DNA of 64,000 nt from the NCBI GenBank assembly GCA_900318685.1, contig ONLL01000002.1, forward strand, positions 115,451 through 179,450, given 5' to 3'. The position numbers and the translations under genes were made by a program. The notes under the pieces were generated by a model, which saw nothing but the letters and a program-made list of their open reading frames with translations, made no database searches and was not told the DNA's origin. Shown in pieces: positions 40,990 through 48,579 of the stretch (positions within the stretch are counted from its first letter, which is position 1; each line of letters starts with the position of its first letter). The stretch comes from an uncultured Prevotellaceae bacterium (lineage in GTDB: Bacteria > Bacteroidota > Bacteroidia > Bacteroidales > Bacteroidaceae).

Positions 40990-41691
40990 ATGCGAAAAGA
41001 ATCTCTGCTTATCGCCTTTTTGCTGTTGTTGGGACTGCCTGTGAATGCACAGCTTTTTTACCTGTGTTGCGAAGACCATTGCGATGCCTTCGAGGTGAAC
41101 CCGATGAACCAGCTGGAGCTCTACAACGGCAGGGGGCTGGTCGGCGGCCTGTCATACCCCCTTGCGTCCATCGACAGCATCGTCTTCTGCCAGCCTGATT
41201 TGCCAATCCGCGAACTAGGTTGGCAGAGGGGAGAGAATGAGGGCACATATTATTATAATACCCCACTAAGCTTGAAAGACAGCGTGATGGGAGAACTGCG
41301 TTGCGATGTGCAGTTCACGATTCAATTCGCCAACGGTATCTGTACTGCTGCCTGCTGTGAAGTGACGTTGGAAGATGATAGTATGTCGTCTTTCTTTTTG
41401 GAAGAAGCAACTATCGGTGGTAATACAGATGCTAATTCGGACGAATACATCTATGTCAAACTGACCCAGACAGGTCCCAGGAAACGTGAAATATGGATGA
41501 TGCAGGATCCTGTCTTGCCTGTTGGTATTCAATGGTACTATGATGGAAATCTCGTCTTGCAGGCAGACTGTAGCGAGCTGCTGGCTGGCCGATCGATGGG
41601 TGACATACGCAAGATTGTAGAGGCTTGGGTACACCAGAAACCTGAGAAGATGGCTTTCCACGATTTCTTATGGTATGAGGATGATGACTAG
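40990..41691 (+). CDS. Hypothetical secreted protein
   Basis: 233 residues, not recognised. Signal peptide MRKESLLIAFLLLLGLPVNAQ. Early 'LELYNGRGLVGGLSYPLASIDSIVF' contains the 'IDSI.F' pattern frequent near the N-terminus of Bacteroidales surface proteins. The rest is a beta-rich region with two Cys pairs (CCEDHC; TAACC). It starts 18 bases after the serpin and overlaps the next gene by 17 bases, so the three may form one transcript. Confidence 0.6.
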   Translation: MRKESLLIAFLLLLGLPVNAQLFYLCCEDHCDAFEVNPMNQLELYNGRGLVGGLSYPLASIDSIVFCQPDLPIRELGWQRGENEGTYYYNTPLSLKDSVMGELRCDVQFTIQFANGICTAACCEVTLEDDSMSSFFLEEATIGGNTDANSDEYIYVKLTQTGPRKREIWMMQDPVLPVGIQWYYDGNLVLQADCSELLAGRSMGDIRKIVEAWVHQKPEKMAFHDFLWYEDDD

Positions 41692-43000
41692 ATGCATATT
41701 GTTGTTAGCCTTGATGGTCTTTTCCGCTTGCACAAATCGACAGGCGGGACTCAGCGAATACCATGAGGCATTGGCTTTGATGGAACAGGGTGACGCCCCT
41801 TCAGCATTGGAAAGACTGGAACAGGCTGCTGAACTGGCTCAGACCGACAGCCTGCGGGCGTTGGTGCAGAGCCAGATGGGAACGCTCTACTTCCAGCAGC
41901 ATCTGCTCGATCGTTCGCTTGAAAGCTATCGTCGGGCCTTCGTCATCGATTCCAGGGCGGCCGACACAGTGGGGCTGATCTATGACCTTCGTGATATAGG
42001 CAATGTGATGCGTGCCTCGCACGATACGCAGGACAGCTGCATTGTCTACTTCGAGCAGGCCCGCCAGTTGGCCATTGCCAGCAGTAATCTGGCTATGCAA
42101 CACGATGTTGAGAGCCAAATGGCAGCCTATTATCTTTATCACAATCAACTTGATGAGGCCCGCAGCCTGCTCATGCCGGCATTGGACTATATCGACGACG
42201 ATAGTCGCAGTGGACTCACTTACATGCTGGCCGACTATTACGCCCGCTCGAAGCAGACGGACTCAGCAGTGTATTACTATCAGATACTGCTCAGCCAAGG
42301 CAGTCTCTATGCCCGGCAGGCTGCCCATCGTGCCCTGGCCGAATATGCCCTTGACGAAGGCGACCATAGTCAGGCACTGCTCCACCTGAGGCAATATGAG
42401 CTGTTGTCGGACTCTGTCAATCAGGCAAACGATGCCGCTGCCTTGCGACGTACAGCAGCACTTTATGACTATAGTCAGCATCAGCGACATGCTCGTCAGC
42501 TCGAGCGCACGGTCATCATTACCGTCTCAGCTGTTATCTTGCTCGCCCTGCTGTTCTTCTTGTTCTTGCTCTATGCCAGCCGCAGGCGGATGCACTATCG
42601 TCTGAAGTTGCAGCGCATGGAACAGCTGCTTGCTCAACGTGAGCGTAAAGAGCAGGACGCCTGTGGCGCTGTCGATGAGGCGCTGCAGCTGCGGCTTGAA
42701 CAGCTTATAGCCGACCCGCGTCAGCCACCGCTGCCCGCTGAGGAATGGTTCCAAGTGGAGTCGGCTGTCAACCAGAGGTGCCCTGATTTCCTGCAGCGCA
42801 TCGATGAGTTTTGCCATCTCACTCCCCAAGAACGCCGCGTATGTCTGCTCATACGTCTGGGGATAGCTCCTGCGGCGATAGCACAACTGACTGCCCACAC
42901 CAAGCAGGCCGTCACCAATACGCGATCACGTCTCTACCTGAAGGCATTCGGCCAGAAAGGAACGCCAGCCCAGTGGGACACTTTTATTCTTTCGCTATAG
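41675..43000 (+). CDS. TPR lipoprotein with TM helix and cytoplasmic LuxR-like helix-turn-helix
   Basis: 441 residues. N-terminal lipobox-like signal (LLALMVFSACTNRQ), then ~250 residues of TPR helices ('LERLEQAAELAQTDSLRALVQSQMG', 'GLIYDLRDIGNVMRASHD'). A TM helix at ~279-301 is followed by a coiled coil ('RMEQLLAQRERKEQ') and a C-terminal helix-turn-helix of LuxR type ('LTPQERRVCLLIRLGIAPAAIAQLTA', 'AVTNTRSRLYLKAFG'). This layout is a known Bacteroidota type of membrane-bound regulator. The sensor would face the periplasm and the HTH the cytosol. The overlap with the upstream gene suggests joint expression. Target genes unknown. Confidence 0.75.
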   Translation: MRMMTRCILLLALMVFSACTNRQAGLSEYHEALALMEQGDAPSALERLEQAAELAQTDSLRALVQSQMGTLYFQQHLLDRSLESYRRAFVIDSRAADTVGLIYDLRDIGNVMRASHDTQDSCIVYFEQARQLAIASSNLAMQHDVESQMAAYYLYHNQLDEARSLLMPALDYIDDDSRSGLTYMLADYYARSKQTDSAVYYYQILLSQGSLYARQAAHRALAEYALDEGDHSQALLHLRQYELLSDSVNQANDAAALRRTAALYDYSQHQRHARQLERTVIITVSAVILLALLFFLFLLYASRRRMHYRLKLQRMEQLLAQRERKEQDACGAVDEALQLRLEQLIADPRQPPLPAEEWFQVESAVNQRCPDFLQRIDEFCHLTPQERRVCLLIRLGIAPAAIAQLTAHTKQAVTNTRSRLYLKAFGQKGTPAQWDTFILSL

Positions 43001-43094
43001 GTCTGCAATTCCAGTTTCGCTCAGGCATCCAAACTTTCATGTGGCAAAAAGTAAAATATCAGCCGAAAATTTTGTCAGTTTGCAAGAAAATGCC

Positions 43095-43102
43095 TACCTT
43101 TG
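43095..43102 (+). promoter_or_regulatory. -7 promoter element (TACCTTTG) for paaK
   Basis: TACCTTTGTAGCG, 32 bases before the ATG at 43134. Confidence 0.6.
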
Positions 43103-43133
43103 TAGCGCAATAGTAACCATTAAAGGTAAGAAG

Positions 43134-44453
43134 ATGACCGAAACCTATTCACCCTACTTCAATCCGGAGCTGGAGACGATGACACGCCCAGAGCTGGAAC
43201 GCCTGCAGCTGCAACGCCTGCAGCATACCGTACGCCACTGCATGAACGCCGAGTTCTACCGCCGCCGCTTTGCCGAGCTGGGCATTACGCCCGACGACAT
43301 CAAGTCGCTCGACGATGTCAGGCGACTACCCTTCACCACCAAGGAGGACCTGCGCGAGAACTATCCCTTCGGCCTCGCCTGCATACCCATGAAAGACTGT
43401 GTGCGCCTGCACTCCTCCAGCGGCACCACGGGCAACCCCACCGTCGTGCTCCATTCCCAGCGCGACCTCGACGAGTGGGCACAGGCCGTAGCCCGCTGTC
43501 TGTGGATGGTGGGCAGCCGTCCTGAGGACGTGTTCCAGAACTCAGCCGGCTACGGCATGTTCACAGCCGGACTGGGCTTCCAGTATGGCGCTGAGCGCGT
43601 AGGCATGCTCACCGTGCCTGCCGCCGCAGGCAACACCACGCGCCAGATCAAGTTCATACGCGACTTCGGCACCACCGTCCTCCATGCCATCCCCTCCTAT
43701 GCCTCGCGCATCTACGAAGTCATGCAGCAGGAGGGATGCGACCCCCGCAAGGACACCCAGCTGCGCGTGCTCTGCATCGGAGCCGAGCCCCACAGCGAGG
43801 AGCAGCGCCAGCGCATCGAGGAGAACCTCGGCGTGAAGGCCTACAACTCCTACGGCATCTCCGAGATGATGGGACCTGGCGTGGCCTTCGAGTGCCAGGA
43901 ACAGAACGGACTGCACATCTGGGAAGACTATTTCATCGTCGAGATCATCGACCCCGTCACCCTCGAGCCAGTGCCCGACGGACAGCTGGGCGAGCTCGTG
44001 CTCACCACCATCAACCGTGAGGCCATGCCCCTGCTGCGCTATCGCACGCGCGACCTCACACGCATCCTCCCAGGCGAATGCCCCTGTGGCCGTCACCACC
44101 GTCGCCTGGCACGCCTGCAGGGCCGCTCCGACGACATGATCATCCTCAAGGGCGTCAACATCTTCCCCATCCAGATCGAGAAGATACTGCTCAAGTTCAA
44201 GGAGCTCTCCACCGACTATCTCATCACCATCGAGACGCGCGACGGCAACGACATCATGACCGTCGAAGTAGAGCTCGCAGGCATGTTCACTGACGACTAC
44301 ACCCGTCTGCAGCAGCTCGAGAAGACCATCACACGTCTCCTCAAGGACGAGATCCTCATCACGCCCAAGGTGCGCCTCGTGCCCAAGGGCACCCTCACCG
44401 TCAGCGACGAGAAGAAGGCCGTGCGCGTGAAGGACCTGCGAAAGCTCTTCTGA
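43134..44453 (+). CDS. paaK: Phenylacetate-CoA ligase
   Basis: 439 residues from ATG 43134; upstream codons of the frame cover the promoter. AMP-forming enzyme: 'LHSSSGTTGNPTVVLHSQ' is the ATP/phosphate loop, 'SYGISEMMGPGVAFEC' the A5 core, 'RTRDLTRI' and 'GRSDDMIILKGVNIFPIQIEKIL' the C-terminal hinge region, all as in PaaK. It activates aryl acids such as phenylacetate with CoA. In Bacteroidales this gene often accompanies indolepyruvate oxidoreductase (iorAB) in aromatic amino-acid metabolism; those genes are not in the window. The ACT-domain gene follows 30 bases later. Confidence 0.92.
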   Translation: MTETYSPYFNPELETMTRPELERLQLQRLQHTVRHCMNAEFYRRRFAELGITPDDIKSLDDVRRLPFTTKEDLRENYPFGLACIPMKDCVRLHSSSGTTGNPTVVLHSQRDLDEWAQAVARCLWMVGSRPEDVFQNSAGYGMFTAGLGFQYGAERVGMLTVPAAAGNTTRQIKFIRDFGTTVLHAIPSYASRIYEVMQQEGCDPRKDTQLRVLCIGAEPHSEEQRQRIEENLGVKAYNSYGISEMMGPGVAFECQEQNGLHIWEDYFIVEIIDPVTLEPVPDGQLGELVLTTINREAMPLLRYRTRDLTRILPGECPCGRHHRRLARLQGRSDDMIILKGVNIFPIQIEKILLKFKELSTDYLITIETRDGNDIMTVEVELAGMFTDDYTRLQQLEKTITRLLKDEILITPKVRLVPKGTLTVSDEKKAVRVKDLRKLF

Positions 44454-44483
44454 CAAATCGTAAACAGTTAAATCGTATATCCT

Positions 44484-44912
44484 ATGACAATCCATCAACT
44501 ATCCATTTTCATCGAGAACCGCAGTGGCACCCTCATCAAGGTCCTCGAAGTGCTGAAGCAGCAGCAGATACAGATCGTGGCATCGACCATCGCCGACACG
44601 GCCGAGTACGGTATCTACCGCCTCATCTGCTCAGAGCCCCTCAGGGCCTACGAGGAGCTGAAGAAGGCTGGCGTGGCAGTGGCGCTGAGCGATGTCCTCG
44701 CCCTCGAGCTCGACGACGAGCCCGGCCGCTGTGCCGACGCAGTGCGCCTGTTCAGCGACGCAGGCATCAGCATCGCCTACATGTACACCTTCCTCCTCCG
44801 TGGCAAGGGCATCATGGTCTTCCGCACCAACAACCGTGAGAAGGCTCGCGAGACCATCATCCTCAACAACCTCAAGTTCATCGCCGAGCAAGACCTCAGC
44901 AAGCTCGCCTGA
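44484..44912 (+). CDS. Tandem ACT-domain protein associated with paaK
   Basis: 142 residues made of two ACT domains ('LSIFIENRSGTLIKVLEVLKQQQIQIVA' and 'LALELDDEPGRCADAVRLFSDAGISIAYMYT'). ACT pairs bind amino acids and regulate metabolism. This small stand-alone type is commonly encoded beside phenylacetate-CoA ligase and probably senses an aromatic or branched-chain amino acid. Cytosolic. Probably co-transcribed with paaK. Confidence 0.88.
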   Translation: MTIHQLSIFIENRSGTLIKVLEVLKQQQIQIVASTIADTAEYGIYRLICSEPLRAYEELKKAGVAVALSDVLALELDDEPGRCADAVRLFSDAGISIAYMYTFLLRGKGIMVFRTNNREKARETIILNNLKFIAEQDLSKLA

Positions 44913-44939
44913 CCCTGCCGTTGTTTCCCCCCACTGTCT

Positions 44940-44976
44940 CTCATTGCGGATGCGCATCTCGCCCGTCCGCAATGAG
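44940..44976. repeat. Perfect 11-bp inverted repeat behind the ACT gene
   Basis: CTCATTGCGGA (44940-44950) and TCCGCAATGAG (44966-44976) pair perfectly around a 15-base loop. On the plus strand a short T-run follows about 10 bases later (CTCCCTTTTTG), so it may be the terminator of paaK-ACT or of the small minus-strand frame. Confidence 0.5.
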
Positions 44977-45060
44977 TCAGTCTCCCTTTTTGTGACGCTT
45001 TAGAACGGCTGCTATCAGTGCTTCCATCAGCCTGTTCTTCAGTTTCTCACTTATCTTCAT
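44977..45060 (-). CDS. Possible small protein (27 residues) downstream of the HU-like gene
   Basis: The frame reads MKISEKLKNRLMEALIAAVL plus KRHKKGD, a Lys-rich amphipathic helix. AGGAGAAA lies about 12 bases upstream, as before the HU-like gene. In Bacteroidota, very small proteins are often encoded directly behind HU-like genes on the same strand (the 'smalltalk' family), but this sequence does not clearly resemble the ones I know. Support is position and a ribosome-binding site only. Confidence 0.3.
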   Translation of the reverse strand: MKISEKLKNRLMEALIAAVLKRHKKGD

Positions 45061-45085
45061 TGTTCATTTTCTCCTTTCTTAGTTT

Positions 45086-45204
45086 GGGTCGGGCTTCGCC
45101 CTCAAAATTAAAGCAAAAATTAGAATGAAAAATAATAGAAGTTCCGACGAGTTCCTTAAATTTTTTCTTAAAATTTTTGCTTCAATTTTGAGCGAAGTGA
45201 CCCC
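45086..45204. repeat. Long imperfect inverted repeat (about 33-36-base arms)
   Basis: 45086-45121 (GGGTCGGGCTTCGCCCTCAA...AAAAATT) and 45172-45204 (AATTTTTGC...GCGAAGTGACCC) are complementary, the inner ~20 bases almost without error. About 50 A/T-rich bases lie between. It could be a two-sided terminator or a small MITE-like element. Confidence 0.6.
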
Positions 45205-45292
45205 TTAACCTGTCAGAGCGGTAGCAAATTCTTGCGTCCCTCTGGTAGCAAGCGAGCATAACTCGAGCGCTTCACTCTTCACTCTTCACTTC

Positions 45293-45850
45293 CTACGGCC
45301 GTGGTTCGTCGTCGCCTCCGCCCTGGTCTCCTCCGCCGCCGGAATTCTCGGCCTGCATGCCGCTGCCATTGACGTCGGCGGTGAGCTCGAAGCGGACGTC
45401 CTTGAGCATGGTGGCGGGGTGGTCGAAGACCTGCATCTGGGTGTCGACGATGGTGGCCACGCCGTTGATGATACGTGCGCGCTGCACGTCCTTCACGCCC
45501 TTGAGCACGGCGGTGGTCTCAGGCTGGAAGTTCACGCGGCTCTTCTTCACCAGCGAGGCGGTGCAGCCAGCCTCAGTGTCGGCGGTCGACGATGAGATGC
45601 CCACCTTGAAGATGCCGATGCCGTCGAGCTTGATCTTCTGCCCCAGCTCGAAGAAGTGCTTGAAGGCGCTGCCCAGCTCGTCGAGCACGGCCTTGATGTC
45701 GCTCTTCTTCACGGTGCACTGGGTCTGGATGAATTCGGCCAGCTGGCCGGTGGTGACGAAGCGCTTGTCGTAGACGGGTCGTACCAGGTACTTGCCGTAG
45801 ATCTTCGACAGCTCGTTGGTGTTCATGTACTTTTGCAGTTTCTGTGACAT
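45293..45850 (-). CDS. HU-family (Bacteroidota long form) DNA-binding protein
   Basis: 185 residues from the start at 45850 (MSQKLQKYMN), chosen for the AAAGGAGAAAG ribosome-binding site; a longer frame exists. The HU/IHF-like core spans ~residues 15-130 ('TTGQLAEFIQTQCTVKKSDIKAVLDELG', 'KIKLDGIGIFKVGISS', 'SRVNFQPETTAVLKGVKDVQ'). An acidic Gly-rich tail ends GGGGDQGGGDDEPRP. These longer HU-like proteins are frequent in Bacteroidales; the role is chromosomal DNA binding and is otherwise unclear. It borders the A/T-rich island. Confidence 0.82.
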   Translation of the reverse strand: MSQKLQKYMNTNELSKIYGKYLVRPVYDKRFVTTGQLAEFIQTQCTVKKSDIKAVLDELGSAFKHFFELGQKIKLDGIGIFKVGISSSTADTEAGCTASLVKKSRVNFQPETTAVLKGVKDVQRARIINGVATIVDTQMQVFDHPATMLKDVRFELTADVNGSGMQAENSGGGGDQGGGDDEPRP

Positions 45851-46377
45851 TTTCTTTCTCCTTTTTTTAATTAAACATAGACTTGTCGTCATGCAGTCTT
45901 TTCTGTTCGCGACGGGCGCCGTGCAGGCTGTGGCCCCTCGTCACCATCGCCAGGGATGGTCACCATGTGCTCTGCCGACCGTCGTCGTGCGCATGCGGTA
46001 CCGTCTTCATGCGCATTCAGAGCCGTCGGGTGCTCATGGGACTAAAGATTCTGACTGCCTGTTCTCACACCAGCTTTTCTGACTAGTGTGCAATTGTGAT
46101 GCGAGGCGAAGGCCGCAGCCCACAATCGCCGTTGCTTCACTTAAGCGACGGCAAAGGTACAAAAAATAATAATGCCATCCAAATTTTTGGCCAAAAATCC
46201 TCTGAAAAATCCTCTCTGAAAACCATCTAACGTACTATAACACAACGACTTGCAACTTTCTTATTTCCGTCTTATTTCCCTGTAGGCATGGTACACATAG
46301 CGCCAGTCGAAAGAGTACCAGAGTATCAGAGTACCAGAGTAACATTTCGTTATTTCATTTTTCATTTACAGGTGCAC

Positions 46378-46442
46378 CATTTCTTATATTATATATTATT
46401 ATATATAATAATATATAATATAATAATATATATTTATAAATT
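46378..46442. repeat. Low-complexity TA/TTA-rich tract
   Basis: About 60 bases of alternating TAT/ATA words with only rare G or C, rich in self-complementary stretches. It may be a recombination or melting-prone boundary of the acquired island. Confidence 0.6.
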
Positions 46443-46624
46443 GTTACTATCATACTGCCATTTTGAAAATCGCAAATGTTACTTTGGTACTTTGATACTC
46501 TATGTTATTTTGCACATTCCCCAGATACTTTCAAGGTCACGTCAACTGAAATCGACGAATGTGGCCAGGAAGGTTAAAAATCACTATTTTTCCATCAAAT
46601 ATCATGAATTAGAAAAAAAAGTTG

Positions 46625-46632
46625 TACCTTTG
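46625..46632 (+). promoter_or_regulatory. -7 promoter element (TACCTTTG) of the candidate small RNA
   Basis: TACCTTTGC fits the consensus and is followed by no start codon with a plausible gene, but by a compact structured segment with its own terminator. Confidence 0.55.
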
Positions 46633-46636
46633 CAAA

Positions 46637-46733
46637 GTCATCTGCCCATGACAGCTATAATGTCCACTGAGGTGTACGGAGCTGTAGGGTGGAGACACTA
46701 CATAATAGAAGGCGTTACTGACGCTTTGTTTTT
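46637..46733 (+). ncRNA. Candidate ~95-nt small RNA with own promoter and terminator
   Basis: A transcript from about 46639 would be ~95 nt. It contains GTCAT/ATGAC (46637-46641/46648-46652), a possible TCCAC/GTGGA stem in the middle, and a terminator AAGGCGT (46709-46715), loop TACTG, ACGCTTT (46721-46727), then GTTTTT. Promoter, folding and terminator agree with one another. The family is not recognised. Confidence 0.5.
46709..46733 (+). terminator. Terminator of the candidate small RNA
   Basis: A 7-bp stem with one G-U pair, AAGGCGT/ACGCTTT, five-base loop, followed by G and five T. Confidence 0.6.
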
Positions 46734-46796
46734 GGACAATCGAACTACCACATCGAAATGAGGACAAAAGCATTGCAGGGGTGACAGCCACGGGGT

Positions 46797-46965
46797 GTGT
46801 ATATCAGACTCCGTAGTGTGCTGCGAGGCTCGTGTAGCCTCAACGCACACTTAACGGTGTATCTATATACCTCAGCGTGGAGTGTTTCTCTGTCTGTTTT
46901 CCTCAAAGGCTGTGGTAGGCCTGATTGTCGAACAGGCAGATGTAAGCACCCACGTTTTCTTTTTG
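46797..46965 (+). ncRNA. Candidate highly structured RNA with nested stems and terminator-like 3' end
   Basis: Nested pairs around one axis: GTATAT/ATATAC, CCGT/ACGG, TGTGC/GCACA, GAGGCT/AGCCTC with loop CGTGT (46797-46870). A second domain has CTGTCTG pairing with CAGGCAG, and CGTGG (46876-46880) pairing with CCACG just before TTTTCTTTTT (~46956-46965). No coding potential is seen, and no clear promoter of its own. It could be an sRNA, a processed product, or a DNA-level recombination site. Confidence 0.45.
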
Positions 46966-47130
46966 TAGTCATCACAACATGTTGAACCCGTTCGCCTAGG
47001 GTGTTTGCGAACTGCTCTTAATTGTGATGGCTAAGTACACACAAGAGAATAATAGATGAACGAATAAGGAACTCAGAGTCTTTAACATCCTTGATTAGGC
47101 TGAAGAAGCAGAATTAGGACCTCTGGAAAC

Positions 47131-47271
47131 ACATCAGTCAGACAAGGCAATGGATGTTTACGCTCAAATGGGCGTGGACAGTACGATTGTTGTCTGATGT
47201 AGGCCGTCCTAAGCCTTGCTTCGCTCAATCTTCTCCACGCCCCCTTTTCGAAGCGAAGAGAGGGCTTTTTT
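47131..47271 (+). promoter_or_regulatory. Attenuator-like structured leader before the methyltransferase
   Basis: GGGCGTGGA (47170-47178) can pair with TCCACGCCC (47234-47242). The latter overlaps the left arm of a terminator hairpin GCCCCCTTTTCG (47239-47250)/CGAAGAGAGGGC (47254-47265) that ends in six T right at the ATG of the methyltransferase. The two foldings exclude each other. A further stem links 47131-47145 and 47190-47200. A 15-codon frame (MDVYAQMGVDSTIVV, 47150-47197) overlaps the anti-terminator arm, as in leader-peptide attenuation. Confidence 0.5.
47239..47271 (+). terminator. Terminator-like hairpin abutting the methyltransferase start codon
   Basis: A 12-position stem with one mismatch and one G-U, AAG loop, T-run 47266-47271, then ATG at 47272. 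The right arm (GAGAGGG) may double as ribosome-binding site. Confidence 0.6.
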
Positions 47272-48579
47272 ATGTCAACTGTAGAGAAAGATATTACTGA
47301 AAGTTCAGAGAAAATTGATAAAGTAAAACGTATCGTTCAAGACCGTGCGCTTGCGCTGGAATACAAGAAACAAATTCCTCAAACACCAATCACGAATGGT
47401 ATTTCTTGGAAGGAGTTGGAATTCTCTGAACCCGAAAACACTGTGCGCATTGGTACCGTTTTCAGTGGCATTGGAGCCATTGAACATGCATTTCAACGAC
47501 TCGGTCTGAAACATATTATCATGTTTGCAGGCGATATTGAGCCAAAGTGTAAGCAAAGCTATTTTGCCAATTATGATATTCAAGAGGAAAATTGGTTTAC
47601 AGATATCAGGGACTTTGATGCACGGAAGTATAAGGGCTGTGTTGATTTCGTCGTAGGTGGTGCTCCATGTCAGGCGTTCTCTATGGTTGGGCATCGCCTT
47701 GGCTTCAATGATGCGCGAGGTACTCTCTTTTATGAGTTTGCTCGAGTAGTGAAGGAAACTCAACCTAAGGTCTTTCTGTTTGAGAATGTGAGAGGTTTGT
47801 TAAATCATGATAAGGGAAGAACATGGCATGTTATGCACGACATATTTGAGGAGTTGGGATACGATGTGAAATTCCGTGTATTGAATAGTTGTGACTATGG
47901 TATTCCACAACATCGTGAACGTGTTTATTGTTTGGGTTTCAAGAAGAAGACAAGGTTTGAGTTCCCTGCCCCCATTCCCCTAGAGTACAAGATGTATGAC
48001 TTTTTGGAGGATTATATTGACACGAAATACTTTCTGAAGGAGAAGGGAATCAAGTTTGTGACTAGTCACAAGAATCGCGACAAGTTCTACACTCAGATTA
48101 ACGGCGACATTCAGCTTTGCCAAAAGCGTAACCAGCAATTCAACTGGCATGGTGATTTCGTCTATCATCCCGATTCTGTGTTGACTCGATCAGATGAGGC
48201 TTTCGATGAGTTCATTTTTGATGTGCGTGATGTAGAAGAAAAATATTATTTGTCAGAAAAGGTGGCTAGATATGTGCTTGCTGGCGGGACAAAGAGCTTC
48301 AAAACATCCACAGAAACTGACCTTAATGTAGCACGTCCGCTGCTTCAGTCAATGCACAAGATGCATCGTGCAGGGGTGGACAATTATGTTACGCATAAAG
48401 GGCGCATTCGCAAACTCACGCCACGTGAATGCTTACGCTTGATGGGATTTAGGGACTCGTTTAAGATTGTCGTATCGGATACTTCTATGTATCAGCAGGC
48501 GGGCAACAGCATCGTTGTCGACGTTCTAATAGCAATTTTGAAACAGATGGATATTACCAAATACGGAGTAGCTTTATGA
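47272..48579 (+). CDS. DNA (cytosine-5) methyltransferase of a type II restriction-modification system
   Basis: 435 residues. C5-MTase motifs in order: I 'TVFSGIGAIEHAF', IV 'GGAPCQAFSMVG' with catalytic Cys133, VI 'FLFENVRGLL', VIII 'QHRERVYCLGF', target-recognition region ~240-370, IX 'RKLTPRECLRLMGF', X 'QQAGNSIVVDVLIAIL'. It transfers methyl from SAM to cytosine in a specific site. The start codon directly follows a terminator-like hairpin. It overlaps the next gene by 4 bases, so the pair is translationally coupled. Composition is more A/T-rich than the neighbours, consistent with horizontal acquisition. Recognition sequence not deducible. Confidence 0.93.
   Translation: MSTVEKDITESSEKIDKVKRIVQDRALALEYKKQIPQTPITNGISWKELEFSEPENTVRIGTVFSGIGAIEHAFQRLGLKHIIMFAGDIEPKCKQSYFANYDIQEENWFTDIRDFDARKYKGCVDFVVGGAPCQAFSMVGHRLGFNDARGTLFYEFARVVKETQPKVFLFENVRGLLNHDKGRTWHVMHDIFEELGYDVKFRVLNSCDYGIPQHRERVYCLGFKKKTRFEFPAPIPLEYKMYDFLEDYIDTKYFLKEKGIKFVTSHKNRDKFYTQINGDIQLCQKRNQQFNWHGDFVYHPDSVLTRSDEAFDEFIFDVRDVEEKYYLSEKVARYVLAGGTKSFKTSTETDLNVARPLLQSMHKMHRAGVDNYVTHKGRIRKLTPRECLRLMGFRDSFKIVVSDTSMYQQAGNSIVVDVLIAILKQMDITKYGVAL

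Larger units (their letters stand above)
44913..45292. other. 380-base spacer between ACT gene and HU-like gene: two inverted repeats, one small open frame
   Basis: It contains an 11-bp perfect stem at 44940-44976, a 28-codon minus-strand frame at 44977-45060, a long inverted repeat at 45086-45204, a 17-mer shared with 24081-24097, and TTCACTC repeats at 45270-45292 next to the HU-like gene end. No other gene is visible. Confidence 0.6.
45851..47271. other. 1.4-kb noncoding stretch at the edge of the restriction island: AT-rich tract, candidate RNAs, attenuator
   Basis: No convincing protein gene. It contains a degenerate (AT)n tract at ~46378-46442, CAGAGTA(C/T) repeats at 46318-46340, a candidate small RNA (46637-46733), a second structured segment (46797-46965), and a structured leader with a short peptide frame before the methyltransferase. 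Base composition differs from the GC-rich flanks. Confidence 0.6.

Noticed and set aside
43542-44498. 318-codon minus-strand frame opposite paaK
   Set aside because: Same reason: exact shadow of paaK with no family features.
46288-46761. 157-codon plus-strand frame through the AT-rich tract
   Set aside because: The Ile/Tyr-rich middle is just the (AT)n tract translated; it also runs across the promoter and terminator of the small RNA candidate.
46985-47015. Possible tRNA-like fragment (GTTCGC...GCGAAC near 'CCCGTTCG')
   Set aside because: No acceptor stem or anticodon arm can be built around it; only a 6-bp inverted repeat.
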